Source of the DNA: Trissonchulus latispiculum
Lineage: Eukaryota; Nematoda; Enoplea; Enoplida; Ironidae
Direction of reading: 5' to 3'
DNA length: 64,000 nucleotides
NCBI GenBank assembly: GCA_030248195.1
Contig: JASAND010015780.1
Span: 186,001-250,000 of the forward strand
In this document: in pieces, positions 34,140 to 45,581 of the stretch
Layout of the letters: every line of letters begins with the position of its first letter
Position numbering within the stretch: the stretch's first letter is position 1
Position numbers and translations under genes: made by a program
Notes under the pieces: model-generated
Seen by the model: the letters and a program-made list of their open reading frames with translations, nothing else
The model's database searches: none
Told to the model about the DNA's origin: nothing

Positions 34140-35790
34140 CTATTTACAATGTAATGTTATCAGAAACAAACACCCCCGCAATGTCAAAGTCCTGTATTTC
34201 AAATCCCAAAGTCTTACAAATAAAATTGAAGCTCTTAAACTAGAGGTTACTGAAATTACGGATATTGGTTACGGATATTGTATGTAGATATGTAGATTAG
34301 GTTACGGATATTGTATGTATTGCCGAAACATGGCTTACTGCGGCTTATGACAATTCCTTTTGTGGTTTAAAGGGTTATTCTTTTTGGCGAAGCGATAGAA
34401 AACACGGTGTACATGGAGGCGTTGCAATATATATACGTGAAAATATTAATGTAAAAATGGTGAAAGTTGAAAGTTACGGACCAATAGAATTATTGTTTTT
34501 GGACATATATTTCTCTAACATTAAATTTAGATTGGGTACTGTTTACAGATCTATGCTAGCCTCTCCAGATAACAATAAGATGTTATTTAATGATATGATC
34601 AACTTATGTCTTGTTAATTGTGAATGTTTAGTGTTCGGTGATTTTAATTTCCCTCAGATTAATTGGGAGACTAACGCAGCTACCAATGAAACTGCTAACG
34701 ATTTTCTGCAATGTATTAGCTCCTCAGGATTAAACAATCTCGTTCACCAGCCGACGAGAGGTAACAATGTCTTAGATTTGGTGCTTTGTAATGATGTTAG
34801 TCTTGGTTATATTACTGTCTCTGAGCCTTTTTCTACGAGTGATCATGCAAAAATTCAATTTGATTTTCAGATTCCAGACGAAAAGTCTGTGAAATTTAAG
34901 TGTATCCAAAATTTTAATCTAGCTGATTGGGCAAGCATGGAAATTTTCTTACATACCATTGACTGGGAAGGTTTGTTTAGTGAAAGCAACGATGTTAATG
35001 ACTTGTGGGAAACGTTTTCGAATATTATTGAAATTGCAGTAGAAAAATACGTCCCTAAAAGAAAGCCAACTGCAAAAACGCAAAATTTGTCTAAAGATGT
35101 GAAACTTAAAATATCCCTAAAAAGAAAATTATGGAAAGTTTATAAGTTAACTAAAGCTGTCGAAAGTTCTAGGAAATACAAGCAAGCTGCTTGTGACCTA
35201 AGACGCTTACTGCGTAAGGAGAAACATGATTTAGAGGAGCGCATTTCACAAAAAAAGGACAATAAAGCTTTATTTAATTATGTTCGTAGTAAACTAACTT
35301 CAAAAGGAAGAATCCCTGCGTTGTCGGGTCCTTTAACTGAAGCTTTTACTGATATTGAACAATCAGACGTTCTAAATAAACAGTTTGCCTCAGTGTTCAC
35401 TTCTAATGATGGAAACTTACCTGCAACTCCTTTGAAGACCAATGATTCTTTAACCCATGTAGTCATTACTGACCAAGTAGTCCTGAAATAATTGAAAAGG
35501 GCACCTACAAAGATCTCAGCGGGCCCAGATGGTATCCCGTCACAATCCCGTCATAATCTCACCGTCACATCCTGAGAACTACAGACCTATTAGTTTAACT
35601 TCTGCATGCTGCAAAATTTTGGAGCAAATTGTTAAGGAGCATTTAATGGAATTTCTTGAAAAGTGTAATCTAATTACTAAATCGCAACACGGATTCCGGA
35701 GGAAGTCATCTACACTTACAAATTTAGTAAGTACTCTTCATAACTGGATATCCGCAAAAAACTTGGGGCTTTCAACCCATTGCGTTTATG
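34140..35790 (+). pseudogene. CR1/L2-group LINE, copy 1: endonuclease and N-terminal RT, truncated
   Basis: The frame from about 34300 encodes an apurinic-endonuclease-like domain (AETWLT at about 34325, GGVAIYI, then GDFNFPQINW near 34640 and SDHAKIQFDF near 34840), a linker, and the beginning of the reverse transcriptase. Upstream, a tandem duplication of the words GGTTACGGATATTG (34262-34320) introduces stops. At 35489 a TAA interrupts, and near 35541 about 120 bases of RT (the segment before the YRP motif) are deleted. The copy breaks off at about 35785 inside the RT, just before the catalytic FAKAFD block. It is closely similar to copy 2 where they overlap. Confidence 0.85.
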
Positions 35791-35970
35791 GGTGGGTGAA
35801 CACTTTTAGGAGAAAATTTATCAAATAAATTGTGAAAAAAGAAAATGACATATAGATGTGTCCAGGAATCTAAATTAAAGATAAAAAGCAAAAACCATGG
35901 ACGCTAAAACAAAAAGCTTTACAACAACACGAAAAGTTAGATGGTGCACCGGTGGGGCAGACAAACAAAA

Positions 35971-36732
35971 TCAGAAGGAAATACAAAGGCAAAACAAAAT
36001 TACTGTTAGTAAAGTAGATTCGGAATGAAATTTTGGGTAAGTTTGCGGAACACCGTCGTACGTGCGTAAATTTCGCGAAAAGTCTGTTAAATTTTGACCA
36101 GTTAACAAATATTTTGGAATGGCTTTGTCGGGAATTACTGGGGTAGGGGCTTCTACCCCCTCTTTTGGATGGGTGCCCAGTCCAGGTGGAACAATCTTTT
36201 TCACATGGTAGGAGCCTTCGAAAAGTGTGACCGGTTTTTCACAAAGATCGGTCAACTTAGAGGGTTTTACCCCCTCTTTTAAAGGAATGTCCCTTTCCTG
36301 AAAATCATTTTCAGCCATTAGCATGGGGGCATCTTTTAAAGAGGATTGTGAAAAATGCCCTGCGGAAGATGAAATATGTGGGAATAGCGCTCCAAATTTT
36401 TCATTATCAGGCTCAAATTGGATCAGATTCACTTGTGGAACCATCGGTATAACAATTGACGGCAACTGAACAGGTAGTTTAACTGCAGTCAAAGCCGATC
36501 GCCCAGAAACGTTGTTGGCAGGAGAAGCAGTAGACTGCACTCCCGACGCTACAGGCCCCGCTATGCGACGTGGAGGAGACTGTACAGGCGGAAAAGGTGA
36601 AACCGGGCGACAATACTGCCATTGATGCAAATAATGCTGTGACTGGTACGTATGAGTCGGCAACGGCTGAGGAAACGTCGGAGAAACGTGGTGTGTTGGC
36701 TGGGCTAGGCGATATGGATACGACCCAACCAT
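35971..36732 (-). pseudogene. Pro-rich ORF downstream of gag in the minus-strand LTR element
   Basis: The open frame encodes about 250 residues. The N-terminal half is Pro/Gln/His/Tyr-rich, and the C-terminal half contains GSYHVKKIVPPGLG. No aspartic protease DTG/DSG motif is visible. It may be the C-terminal part of gag or a degraded gag-pol junction; function unknown. Confidence 0.5.
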
Positions 36733-36801
36733 GTTGATATGAGCTTGATTTAGAGGATTCGGATCAAAATAGCTTGAAGAAGTGACGGATGCTTCTTTAT
36801 C

Positions 36802-37572
36802 TTAACAGCGATCAGGGTGGTGCCCCCGTTTATTACAATACTGACAAGGGGGGAATCGTTTTTCCCTCACATTCTCCCATTCCTTCAACTTTTTCCAAAA
36901 TTGTGCCTCAAACCAGTCCTTCCTCTCTCGCAGCTCCAGCCGAGTCGCAGGTGCTGAATCAAGAGGGGCCACCCCCTCTTTTGGAGAATTTTGAAGTCCC
37001 ACTTGAGAAGCCTGAGCAACACAGGCTGAAGAATCAGAAAAATCCAGTTTAGAATCGCGAGATTCTAATTTATCTAATATACGTAGGATTTCTCCTAGAG
37101 TCGGCTCACCTTTACCAAAATTTGAAGCCAAAGCGAAGGCATACTCTGACCGGATCCCATTAAATAGTTGCTGCACGCAGTGCCTTTCTCGATCTGCGTC
37201 AGATGGCCAAATCTCCAGAGCTTGAAATTGTAGCTCCGACACATACTGGCGCACGGACTCTCCAGGCTGCTGAACTCTCTGAACGAAACGGCGGAATTTT
37301 TCACAAACTGACAACTGGGGTTTTGAGAATTGAGTAGACATCAGGTGTATAAAATTGTCTATTGAATCCACAATACCAGGACCAATTTTGGAGGCATAAG
37401 TCAGAGCCTTCCCAGACAGTTTGCTAAAAATGAGGCGAGCCCACTGGTTTTGAGGGATTCCTTGAACAGTAGCAGCTGATACAAATTGCGGGAGCCAGTC
37501 ATCAAAATATTCCGAAGTTGGTTCGAAACGTGGTATATCTTGCAAAATAGCCATAACGATATAGCTGCGCAC
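36802..37572 (-). pseudogene. Gag polyprotein with CCHC zinc knuckle
   Basis: Gag packages retrotransposon RNA into particles. The frame has the classic retrotransposon Gag fold signature: FDDWLPQF, a helical capsid region with KFRRFVQRVQQPGESVRQYV (the typical gag segment before YxxEL-like residues), and near the end a zinc knuckle CQYCNKRGHHPDRC (C-X2-C-X4-H-X4-C). It stops immediately after the knuckle. Upstream frames (37861-37502 and 38480-37731) appear to carry the Pro/Ser-rich N-terminal part, separated by frameshifts. Confidence 0.85.
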
Positions 37573-37730
37573 TATGGTAGCTTACATCGTATCCGAACTG
37601 ATAACCTGGCTGGAAATGGGGCTGATGCCTGATAGTACGTATACTGCTGTTTCGTATCAGAATGAAGATTGGGGTCAAAATAGTCAGTTCCTGTGGCCTC
37701 AGAGCCGTGCACCCTTCGTGAGGGAACATT

Positions 37731-38480
37731 TCAATGAGACACAGGCAACGAGAAAGGCACTGCGCGTCCAGGTGGAGAAAAATTAGTTTGCATAATTTGA
37801 GCAGGAGGGGTCGATTTGTCAGGAGGCGGTGAGACAATTTGATTCTGGATCGGAAAACCATTTGACGCTGATGTAGGCACTGTTACCACTCCAATTCCGT
37901 AAATACACTGGGAGGCAGAGCTATACGGGGCCCCAAAACTATTCAACACCTGCGAACAAGATTGGCCGGTCACAAGAGCAGGATCATGTTGAGACACAGC
38001 AGGGGTTGTAACGAGTAGTGGGCCCGAATTTGACATAGGCGCCCCCCGATTTCCCAAACGATTCCCAATGAAACAGTCGGCCTTAGTATCATCCAAGTCT
38101 CCATAATAATTTGCAATGTTTTCTAGTCGGCGGAGGTATCCCACAGGAGCATCTACAGTTTTGAGGTCGCGGGCTACCGTAGCGGCCTTCCCCGAAATTT
38201 CAGTTTCATTAAAAACAGTATCACCCACGGGGAAATTCTGAACCCGCGAATCCTCACATGGCATATTTAAAAAACAGACATGGCCTTGACCATGACCCAC
38301 AAAATTTCTCCCCGAAAATTTTGAACCAGGGATTGGGGGAGGATGGGACGAATTCTGAATTTGAGGGAGGCTGGGTTGTTGGGGGCCGAGTTGCGGGTTC
38401 TGGTTTGTGTGGGAACACCCTCCCCTCTGCACTTGCTGACTTTTCCCCGTCGCTGGTATACCAAAAATTTTATTCGGCAT
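37731..38480 (-). pseudogene. N-terminal gag region of the minus-strand LTR element
   Basis: The open frame begins shortly after the primer-binding site and encodes about 250 residues rich in Pro, Ser, Gln and Asn with no known domain. It is followed by frames leading into the CCHC gag, so it is probably the disordered gag N-terminus after a frameshift. Confidence 0.5.
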
Positions 38481-38667
38481 TTGACCATAACTGGGCTTAT
38501 GAAAATTTAGGAGGAATGGAATGGAGTAACTTAGGAGGGGGATGCCCCCACATCATCATTCGTATTAAAAATCGGAAAAAACCAAAAATTTATGATGAAT
38601 TTAAAATTTAAGCTTTAATTCTGACTGAAATTTCAGGTCAAGATCGTCACACCTCTCCGACATCTAC

Positions 38668-38685
38668 CACATGACACGGTCGCCA
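38668..38685 (-). other. primer-binding site of the LTR element
   Basis: On the minus strand TGGCGACCGTGTCATG follows an LTR end ...TTCACA by two bases. TGGCGACCGTG is a common start of PBS sequences in metazoan Ty3-type elements, which use the 3' end of a host tRNA as primer. Confidence 0.75.
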
Positions 38686-38687
38686 CA

Positions 38688-39100
38688 TGTGAAGTTTGAC
38701 TCTATGAAACTTAGTAAAATGCTGTTGCCTGACTTTTGACTATTAAGATAGGACTAGACTACAGGTGAATACCGGTGGTGTGTGATGCTGGAGAAATGGA
38801 GGATCTTGACCGACTACAAGCCAATTCAGCGCTTACAACGATTTATTAACTTTCGAGCAAAACTTGACGACAAGATTAGCACAAAACATTAATTTTAACC
38901 AAAGGTATAAACTTTACCAAAATACAGAACACAACCAAAGCGCTCGGCAAAAGCCGACAGTGCGACAAGGGAACTGACCTAAAACCCAAAGATAATCTCC
39001 CCAACTTCGAACCTAACAATAACTGCCCAATCTTTCTTCATCAACTTACACCCACAACTGCCACACAACTACCCAATATGGAGAATCACAACTATTAGCT
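38688..39100 (-). repeat. 5' LTR of the gag-only element
   Basis: On the minus strand the segment ends CA two bases before the PBS and contains an AATAAA signal (plus-strand TTTATT at 38842-38847). The 5' end could not be fixed; a TG near 39080-39105 is likely. No second copy of the LTR is in the window. Confidence 0.55.
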
Positions 39101-39227
39101 AGCCAGACCTATGAATTTAGACAGAAGTGATGTAAAATCATTGAACGTTTGTCAAAATGTAATATTAATTCACTTAGGCTTAGCAACTCGAGTACAATTT
39201 ATATCTTTCCTGTCGGTGCTAACTTCA

Positions 39228-41750
39228 CAATGTATTAGCTTCTCAGGATTAAACAATCTCGTTCACCAGCCGACGAGAGGTAACAATGTCTTAGATTTGG
39301 TGCTTTGTAATGATGTTAGTCTTGGTTATATTACTGTCTCTGAGCCTTTTTCCACGAGTGATCATGCAAAAATTCAATTTGATTTTCAGATTGCAGACGA
39401 AAAGTCTGTGAAATTTAAGTGTATCCCAAATTTTAATCTAGCTGATTGGGCAAGCATGGAAATTTTCTTACATACCATTGACTGGGAAGGTTTGTTTAGT
39501 GAAAGCAACGATGTTAATGACTTGTGGGAAACGTTTTCGAATATTATTGAAATTGCAGTAGAAAAATACGTCCCTAAAAGAAAGCCAACTGCAAAAACGC
39601 AAAATTTGTCTAAAGATGTGAAACTTTAAATATCCCTAAAAAGAAAATTATGGAAAGTTTATAAGTTAACTAAAACTGTCGAAAGTTCTAGGAAATACAA
39701 GCAAGGTGCTTGTGACCTAAGACGCTTACTGCGTAAGGAGAAACATGATTTAGAGGAGCGCATTTCACAAAAAAAGGACAATAAAGCTTTATTTAATTAT
39801 GTTCGTAGTAAACTAACTTCAAAAGGAAGAATCCCTGCGTTGTCGGGTCCTTTAACTGAAGCTTTTACTGATATTGAACAATCAGACGTCCTAAATAAAC
39901 AGTTTGCCTCAGTGTTCACTTCTAATGATGGAAACTTACCTGCAACTCCTTTGAAGACCAATGATTCTTTAAGCCATGTAGTCATTACTGACCAAGTAGT
40001 CCTGAAATACTTGAAAAGGGCACCTACAAAGATCTCAGCGGGCCCAGATGGTATCCCACCTTTACTGTTAAGAAAAATGTCGGCTGTTTTAGTTACTCCT
40101 CTAAAACATATTTTTCAGCTATCATTAAACTCTGGAATTTTACCTGATTGTTGGAAAAAAGCCGTAGTGATACCTATTTTTAAAAACAAAATCTCACCGT
40201 CACATCCTGAGAACTACAGACCTAGTGGTTTAACTTCTGCATGCTGCAAAATTTTGGAGCAAATTGTTAAGGAGCATTTAATGAAATTTCTTGAAAAGCG
40301 TAATCTAATTACTAAATTGCAACACGGATTCCGGAGGAAGTCATCTACACTTACAAATTTAGTAAGTACTCTTCATAACTGGATATCCGCAAAAAACTTG
40401 GGGCTTTCAACCCATTGCGTTTACCTAGATTTTGCTAAAGCCTTTGATACGGTTAGTCACTCTAAGTTACTTCATAAATTAACATGTTATGGGATTAGGG
40501 GACAAATTCATAGCTGGATTGCCTCTTTTCTTACAGGTAGAACTCAAAAAGTTAGAGTTAATGACGCCACTTCTGATACGCTTCCTGTTTTAAGCGGGGT
40601 GCCTCGAGGTACTGTTCTAGGGCCGGCATTATTCTTAGTGTACATAAACGATATGTCTGATGTGATTTTGAATTCCAAAATTAATATTTATGCTGATGAC
40701 GCAAAAATTTATGTACATACAAAAGAGGATGTTTCACAGCAGCTACAAGAAGATCTTGGTCGGGTTAGCAATTGGGCTAATACATGGCAGCTTAGCCTGT
40801 CATTTACAAAGTGTCTGGTTTTTGTGTATGGTTCGGTTACTGGCCAAGACCGAGTTATATACACTATGGGTAATCAGAATCTAAGAACCACAGAGAATTT
40901 GATGATCTGGGAATAACTCTAAGCTCAGATATGAAACTGCGAGCACAGTGTAATAAAGTTTCTCAAAAAGCTAACAGAATTGGTGCATGCATCTTCAAAA
41001 GTTTTGAGACTAGAAGTAAAGATTTCTTGTTGAAAATGTATAAAACCTATGTTCGCCCAATCTTAGAATACAACTCTCAAGTTTGGTCTCCTTACCTCTT
41101 GCAAGATATTGATTTAATTGAAAACGTTCAAAGACGGTATACTAAACGTATACCTGGGCTTCAGAGTATGCAATATAACCTGAGGCTGGAAGCACTTGGT
41201 CTGAAGTCATTGGAACTCCGTCGACTTTTAACTGATCTGAAACTTGTTTATAATATTTGCCACCACAGAGTAAATCTAGCAATGTCTGACTTATTTGTTC
41301 TCGCAGATAACCCAGGGTTAAGAGGGAATAGGTTTAGGTTTAGACCTCCCATTTGTACTAGAGAGTCTACAAAAGCCTTTTTTACAAATAGAATAATTAC
41401 CGTATGGAACAGCCTGCCGGATGTAGTAGTAAGTGCACCGAACCTTGACAGTTTTGAGCGGTCGTTGAGTGTTATTAATTTGTCGAGTTATTTAAGGGGT
41501 AGAGGTATCAAATAGCCAGACGAGTGGCTTCCCTTACCTCTTTTTCTGAAGATTGGTTTTGTATTGTTGATTTTGTCTTTGTTTTCTTTTTTCTCGTTAC
41601 TAAAGGTCATTAGATCGTATATTAGGTATATACGTATGCCTTTGAATTTGTGTATTTTGTTTACTAAAACTATGATATTAAATCATTTTTGTGGTACCTT
41701 GTGTTTTTCTTTCTTCAGAAATAAATAAACTTGTTTGTTTGTTTGTTTAA
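39228..41750 (+). pseudogene. CR1/L2-group LINE, copy 2: linker, RT and 3' end
   Basis: Starts inside the endonuclease domain (same point as 34711 in copy 1) and runs to the element's 3' end. RT landmarks are HGFRRKSST, YLDFAKAFDTVSH, SGVPRGTVLGPALF and YADDAKIY. After the RT come the CR1-type tail motifs YVRPILEYNSQVWSP and FFTNRIITVWNSLP, and a stop at 41513-41515. Defects visible: a nonsense TAA at about 39627 where copy 1 has AAA, and a frameshift near 40894. The 3' UTR ends with an AAATAAATAAAC stretch and (GTTT)n, the short tandem repeat end usual in this group. The copy is 5'-truncated. Confidence 0.88.
41727..41748. repeat. (TTTG)n 3' tail of the LINE
   Basis: AAACTTGTTTGTTTGTTTGT marks the 3' end of the LINE copy. 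CR1/L2-group elements end in such microsatellites instead of long poly(A). Confidence 0.8.
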
Positions 41751-42533
41751 GATCTGTTTAAAATCTAATTTAGCTAATTAGATTTTAAACACAGTTGGTG
41801 CAATCGGGTGTTAGTCGAAGTAAATAGTTTGAGAGATTTTGCTGCAGAAAACAGCAATAAGAATACACACATTTCGACAAATATCGCCAAGATTTCGCGA
41901 TATATCGCGAAAAGGTCCTATTTTTAATGATGTACTGTACGTGTACACGTGCCAGGCACACGTTCGTTGTGAGAAAGAAAATTTGGGCCGCTTGGAAAAT
42001 ATGTTATCCGAGCTGGCCACAGGGGGGAGGGCACACACCTGGTTTCACGTGAGTTCAGTGGCGTAGATAGGTCTTTGCTTCGTTGAGGGCGGATAAATGA
42101 TAAGTCGGGGGGAGTCCGGGGCGCGGACCCCACCAAATTGAGCAATTTTTTGAAATTTTACCGTGACCTACGATCGTAGCTTTCAATCTATTTAAAAATA
42201 AAATTGAGTTTTTCAGATTTTCAGCAAAAACGGCTGCAGAAACTTTAATTCATAATTAGTAAACTTGAGATATTTTCTCAGATATTCACCAAAAACGGCT
42301 ACAGCAATTTTCTATGATTCTTAATTGTTAAAGCTGATTTTTTCAGATTTTCACCAAAACTGCTAGAAAGAATATAATATATAATTCCTTAACACTAAGT
42401 TGAAAATTTTGGCTTTTTAATTTTTTAAAGCTTTTGAACTCCCAGAAGTTGAGATTTTTTGATATTTTAGACATAAAAACAATTTTTTCTAAGCACTTCC
42501 TTGCTGTTTTATTTCAGATCAGCAAATTACAAT
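41751..42533. other. non-coding interval with a MITE end and short tandem repeats
   Basis: A right end of the ATTGCACCAA-type MITE occurs at about 41780-41805. Three diverged direct repeats containing CAGATTTTCAGCAAAAACGG lie at about 42210-42380. A pyrimidine tract ending TTTATTTCAG precedes the integrase relic. Confidence 0.5.
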
Positions 42534-42933
42534 GGGAGAGCTAGCATTTTTTCAATTGCCACAGCGTGCCGGTGATTTGGTTTGGGTGAGAGATTATTTG
42601 GTAAATAGGAAATGGATAAAAGGTGTCATCTCAGGGAAAAAGGCAGTAACATGTACCTGGTTCAGGTTCAAAAAGGAGCATGGTTTCGCCATGCCAGTCT
42701 GATTCGGAAACGGTCAGGGAGTGACTTTGGGAGTACGGAAACGGGAGACTTAGACGACGGCGCCTTTGCCGGCGCTTTCACGGATCCCAACATTCCAACT
42801 GTCCCTTTGAACTTTGACCTGCAACCTTTGCCTCAAGTCAATCGGGACGCACCCCCAGTTTGACGTTCCATGTGGCAACGTCGTCGCCCTGTAGCGTTCC
42901 GCCCCGGTAGAGACAGAAGGCTTATCTTAGGAA
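42534..42933 (+). pseudogene. relic of a Ty3 integrase C-terminus
   Basis: The first frame (from ATG 42534) reads AGDLVWVRDYLVNRKWIKG. This is the small SH3-like (GPY/F-type) integrase C-terminal domain of Ty3 elements, with its usual VWVRDY and KWI motifs. The match then moves to another frame with YLVQVQKGAWFRHASLIRK, the usual continuation. The tail is Pro-rich (QPLPQVNRDAPPV, stop 42861-42863), and a further shifted frame gives an Arg-rich end. There are at least two frameshifts, and nothing of the integrase core, RT or LTRs is nearby. Confidence 0.75.
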
Positions 42934-43024
42934 AATGAAATAATTAGTATTAACGTGTCATAGCAAATAGCAATATGAGAAGAACGCAGACAAGCGGGGG
43001 TATGGGGGCCCAGGCCCTAGTAGA

Positions 43025-43636
43025 AAATTTGGGTCTTATCTCGATTACCCTTCCCCACCACTCAAACTCCTTAAAACTTGACCAAATGAGCTAAAATTTG
43101 GTATAGGTATGTTTTGACTACGGTGAGTTCAAATATCGCAAAATTTTTCGATTTTGCGAAATTTGATTTTTTCGATTTCTAAGGGGGGACCAAGCGAAAC
43201 CAAAACATTTTTCGTCTTCGATTTTGCTGAAAGGGTGTATATGGGGATTTTCGGGGTCGTAAAACACGAATCTGAAGTCCTTTTTTCGATTCAGCTTTTC
43301 GTTAGCTCAGTATAAGCTAAAGACTTAAGCTTTACGTGTAAGCTTGTACTGAGCTAACGAAAAGCTGAATCGAAAAACGGACTTCCGATTCGTGTTCTAC
43401 GATCCCGAAAACTCCTGCATACACCTTTTCAGCAAAATCGAAGACAAAAATGTTTCGGTTTCGCTTTGTCCCCACTTACAAATCGAAAAAATCGAATTTC
43501 TCGAAATCGAAAAATTTTGCAATATTTGAACTCAGCGTAGTCGAAAACGTACCCATACCAAATTTTAGCTCATTTGGTCAAGTTTTAAGGAGTTTGAGTG
43601 GTGGGGAGGGGTAATCGAAATAAGACCCGAAAATTT
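43025..43636. mobile_element. 612-bp near-perfect hairpin MITE
   Basis: Arms of about 300 bp meet almost without a loop at about 43330. The outer ends are AAATTTGGGTCTTATCTCG and the inverse ending GACCCGAAAATTT. The central part contains CGATTCAGCTTTTCGTTAGC and its inverse. No coding capacity. Confidence 0.85.
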
Positions 43637-43683
43637 TTAAAACGTTCTAAGGTCGTGTTTTATGACGTTTTATCACGTTTTAA

Positions 43684-44661
43684 GGTCGTGCTTCCCTTAC
43701 ATACAGTGAATTTTGTAGAGCTGTATCTTATTAAATATTTGGAGTTCTGACATCAACCGCATATCATTGTGAAGCTCTTCGTCTTCTGAGTCTTTTGATG
43801 CTATTAAAACTAGTCCAGCTTGCTTACATCGGGCGCTACCTTGCCAAACAGACCCACAATTTTTGACCAAAAATTTCTATTAAAATTTTTTGTGCGAAAC
43901 GACATTGGTCATATACACTGTGTTCCTGAGATAATTTGCCAGGGACGGTTTTTTGATTTTGTCATTACATCTTTTCAGTAAGCAGAAATCTGCAATTTTA
44001 TGAAAATTTCCCATTTCATTCAACTTTGAAAAATCATTTCTCTTGACTGAAGACAGCTAGAGCGAAAAATCAAAAACGGCCCCGGGCAAATTGTCCCAAG
44101 AGTCAGTTCCTACAATATCGTTCTTATCTCTCTACTGGTTGTGGAGAAATCTTCGGCCAAAAAATCTTGATCGCTGTTTGGCAAAATCAGTTATTCGTCA
44201 AGAACTTTTGCACTCATTCAGTGTTAAGGGCTCTGACTAACTTAATTTATAGAGCTTTTAAACACCTTCAATTTGAATATAAATTTGCCTGATTTTATTA
44301 AGTCTATATGCAGTAATGGAAACTTCGTTTTCAGCAAAATCTGCTCCAAAACAACCAATTTTCGAACGAAAATTTTTCAAAAAATCACTACTCAAAATCG
44401 ATAGCAGCTAGAGCTTTACGTCTAAAAGCAAAGTTGTAGAGCACTCAATAATCTTTAAAATGAGCACAGTTAGATGACACAATTTGCTTCTTATAGTCTA
44501 CAATGTCAATTTTTCGTTTCTCACGGTACATGCTCGTGACGAAGCCCGTCTTTTTGTTGAAAGTTTGTAACCCCACATGATGTATTTTTCGAAAATTTGA
44601 ACAAAATCGTACCGTAAATGCGCTTTCTGGAACGGTTATTGAACGTAAGGGGAGCACGACC
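43684..44661. mobile_element. TTAA-flanked MITE, GGTCGTGCTCCCC family, copy 2
   Basis: TTAA 43680-43683, then GGTCGTGCTTCCCTTAC; the right end GTAAGGGGAGCACGACC is followed by TTAA 44662-44665. The length is 978 bp. The interior aligns to the reverse complement of copy 1 (20167-21147), for example CCAGGGACGGTTTTTTGATTT, with clear divergence. Confidence 0.88.
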
Positions 44662-44665
44662 TTAA

Positions 44666-45581
44666 ACCCATGTTTTCCGATAACTTTCGCACAGAATTTT
44701 CTTCTAGTTTGGCTTAGAGCTAGCGATTTTTTGTAAAATTTCCAGGGGGCAAATGGGCTTCGGGGGTGGTTCGGTTCGGGGTGCTCCCGCTCCCGTCACG
44801 CCCGCTCTTTATGAGAGGGTACCCAGCTGGGCGAGGGGATATGAAGTGGGGACCAGCGTTTTTTCAAAATTGGCTTTCATCAAATTTTCGTAATTTTTAT
44901 TTTTTCTGAACGTCATTTTTATTTGTCCAACGTCAAAAATAAATTTTTATAGAAATATATACAGTTTTGTTTTGATTTTAGGCTATATTCACAATTTTGG
45001 TTGAAATTTTAGCGTGTTGGCGTCACAGTTTCCCTGGAACGTACCCCCCCCCCAAATTTTCGACGAACTTTACCTCCCCCCCAGAATTTTTGACGTACCC
45101 TCCGCAAACTTTCGGTAACCCCCCCCCCCCGACCAAACCCCCAACGATTTTTGGACACAAAAATTTAGCTAAGTTTGTCTGATTGCAAATGATTCTAATT
45201 TTCTTGAAAGAACGTTTTTTTCTCCAAATAAACACTTAACATAAAATTTTCCCCCCCCCCAAATGGCTGGGGGGGGTTACCCCCCCCAAACCCCCCCCAA
45301 TTACACCTATGCTTAAAATAGCTTTAAAACGGTGCAAAAACGATACACACAATCCTTATTTTGAAAAAAGGGCTAAATTACAGAAAATTTGCATTCTTTG
45401 GTATTTTTCGAAATTTTGGAGGTCCAAAAATTCTGAGGGGGGGCGGGGGGGGGTTGGGGGTACCACCCCCCATCACCATCACATTTCGGGGGTCGACCAC
45501 CAAAATCCCAAGATTTATATACCCCCTGAGACCCTAAGTTCCAGGGAAACCATGAAGCCGATACAACTACCACAGGAAGAA
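44666..45581. other. non-coding interval with G/C-homopolymer repeat
   Basis: No gene. At 44866-45010 a segment (containing CGTCATTTTTATTTGTCCAACG) recurs at 63050-63200. From 45040 to 45540 lies another copy of the C/G-run repeat seen at 30.6-32.6 kb. Confidence 0.5.

Larger units (their letters stand above)
35791..39100 (-). mobile_element. gag-only Ty3-like LTR element on the minus strand
   Basis: Reading down the minus strand there is an LTR-like region (about 39100-38688), a primer-binding site, a gag-type ORF with a CCHC knuckle, and a Pro-rich downstream ORF. Sequence then ends at LINE copy 1 without protease, RT, integrase or a matching 3' LTR. This fits a non-autonomous or truncated Ty3-type retrotransposon. 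It separates the two LINE copies. Confidence 0.7.
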
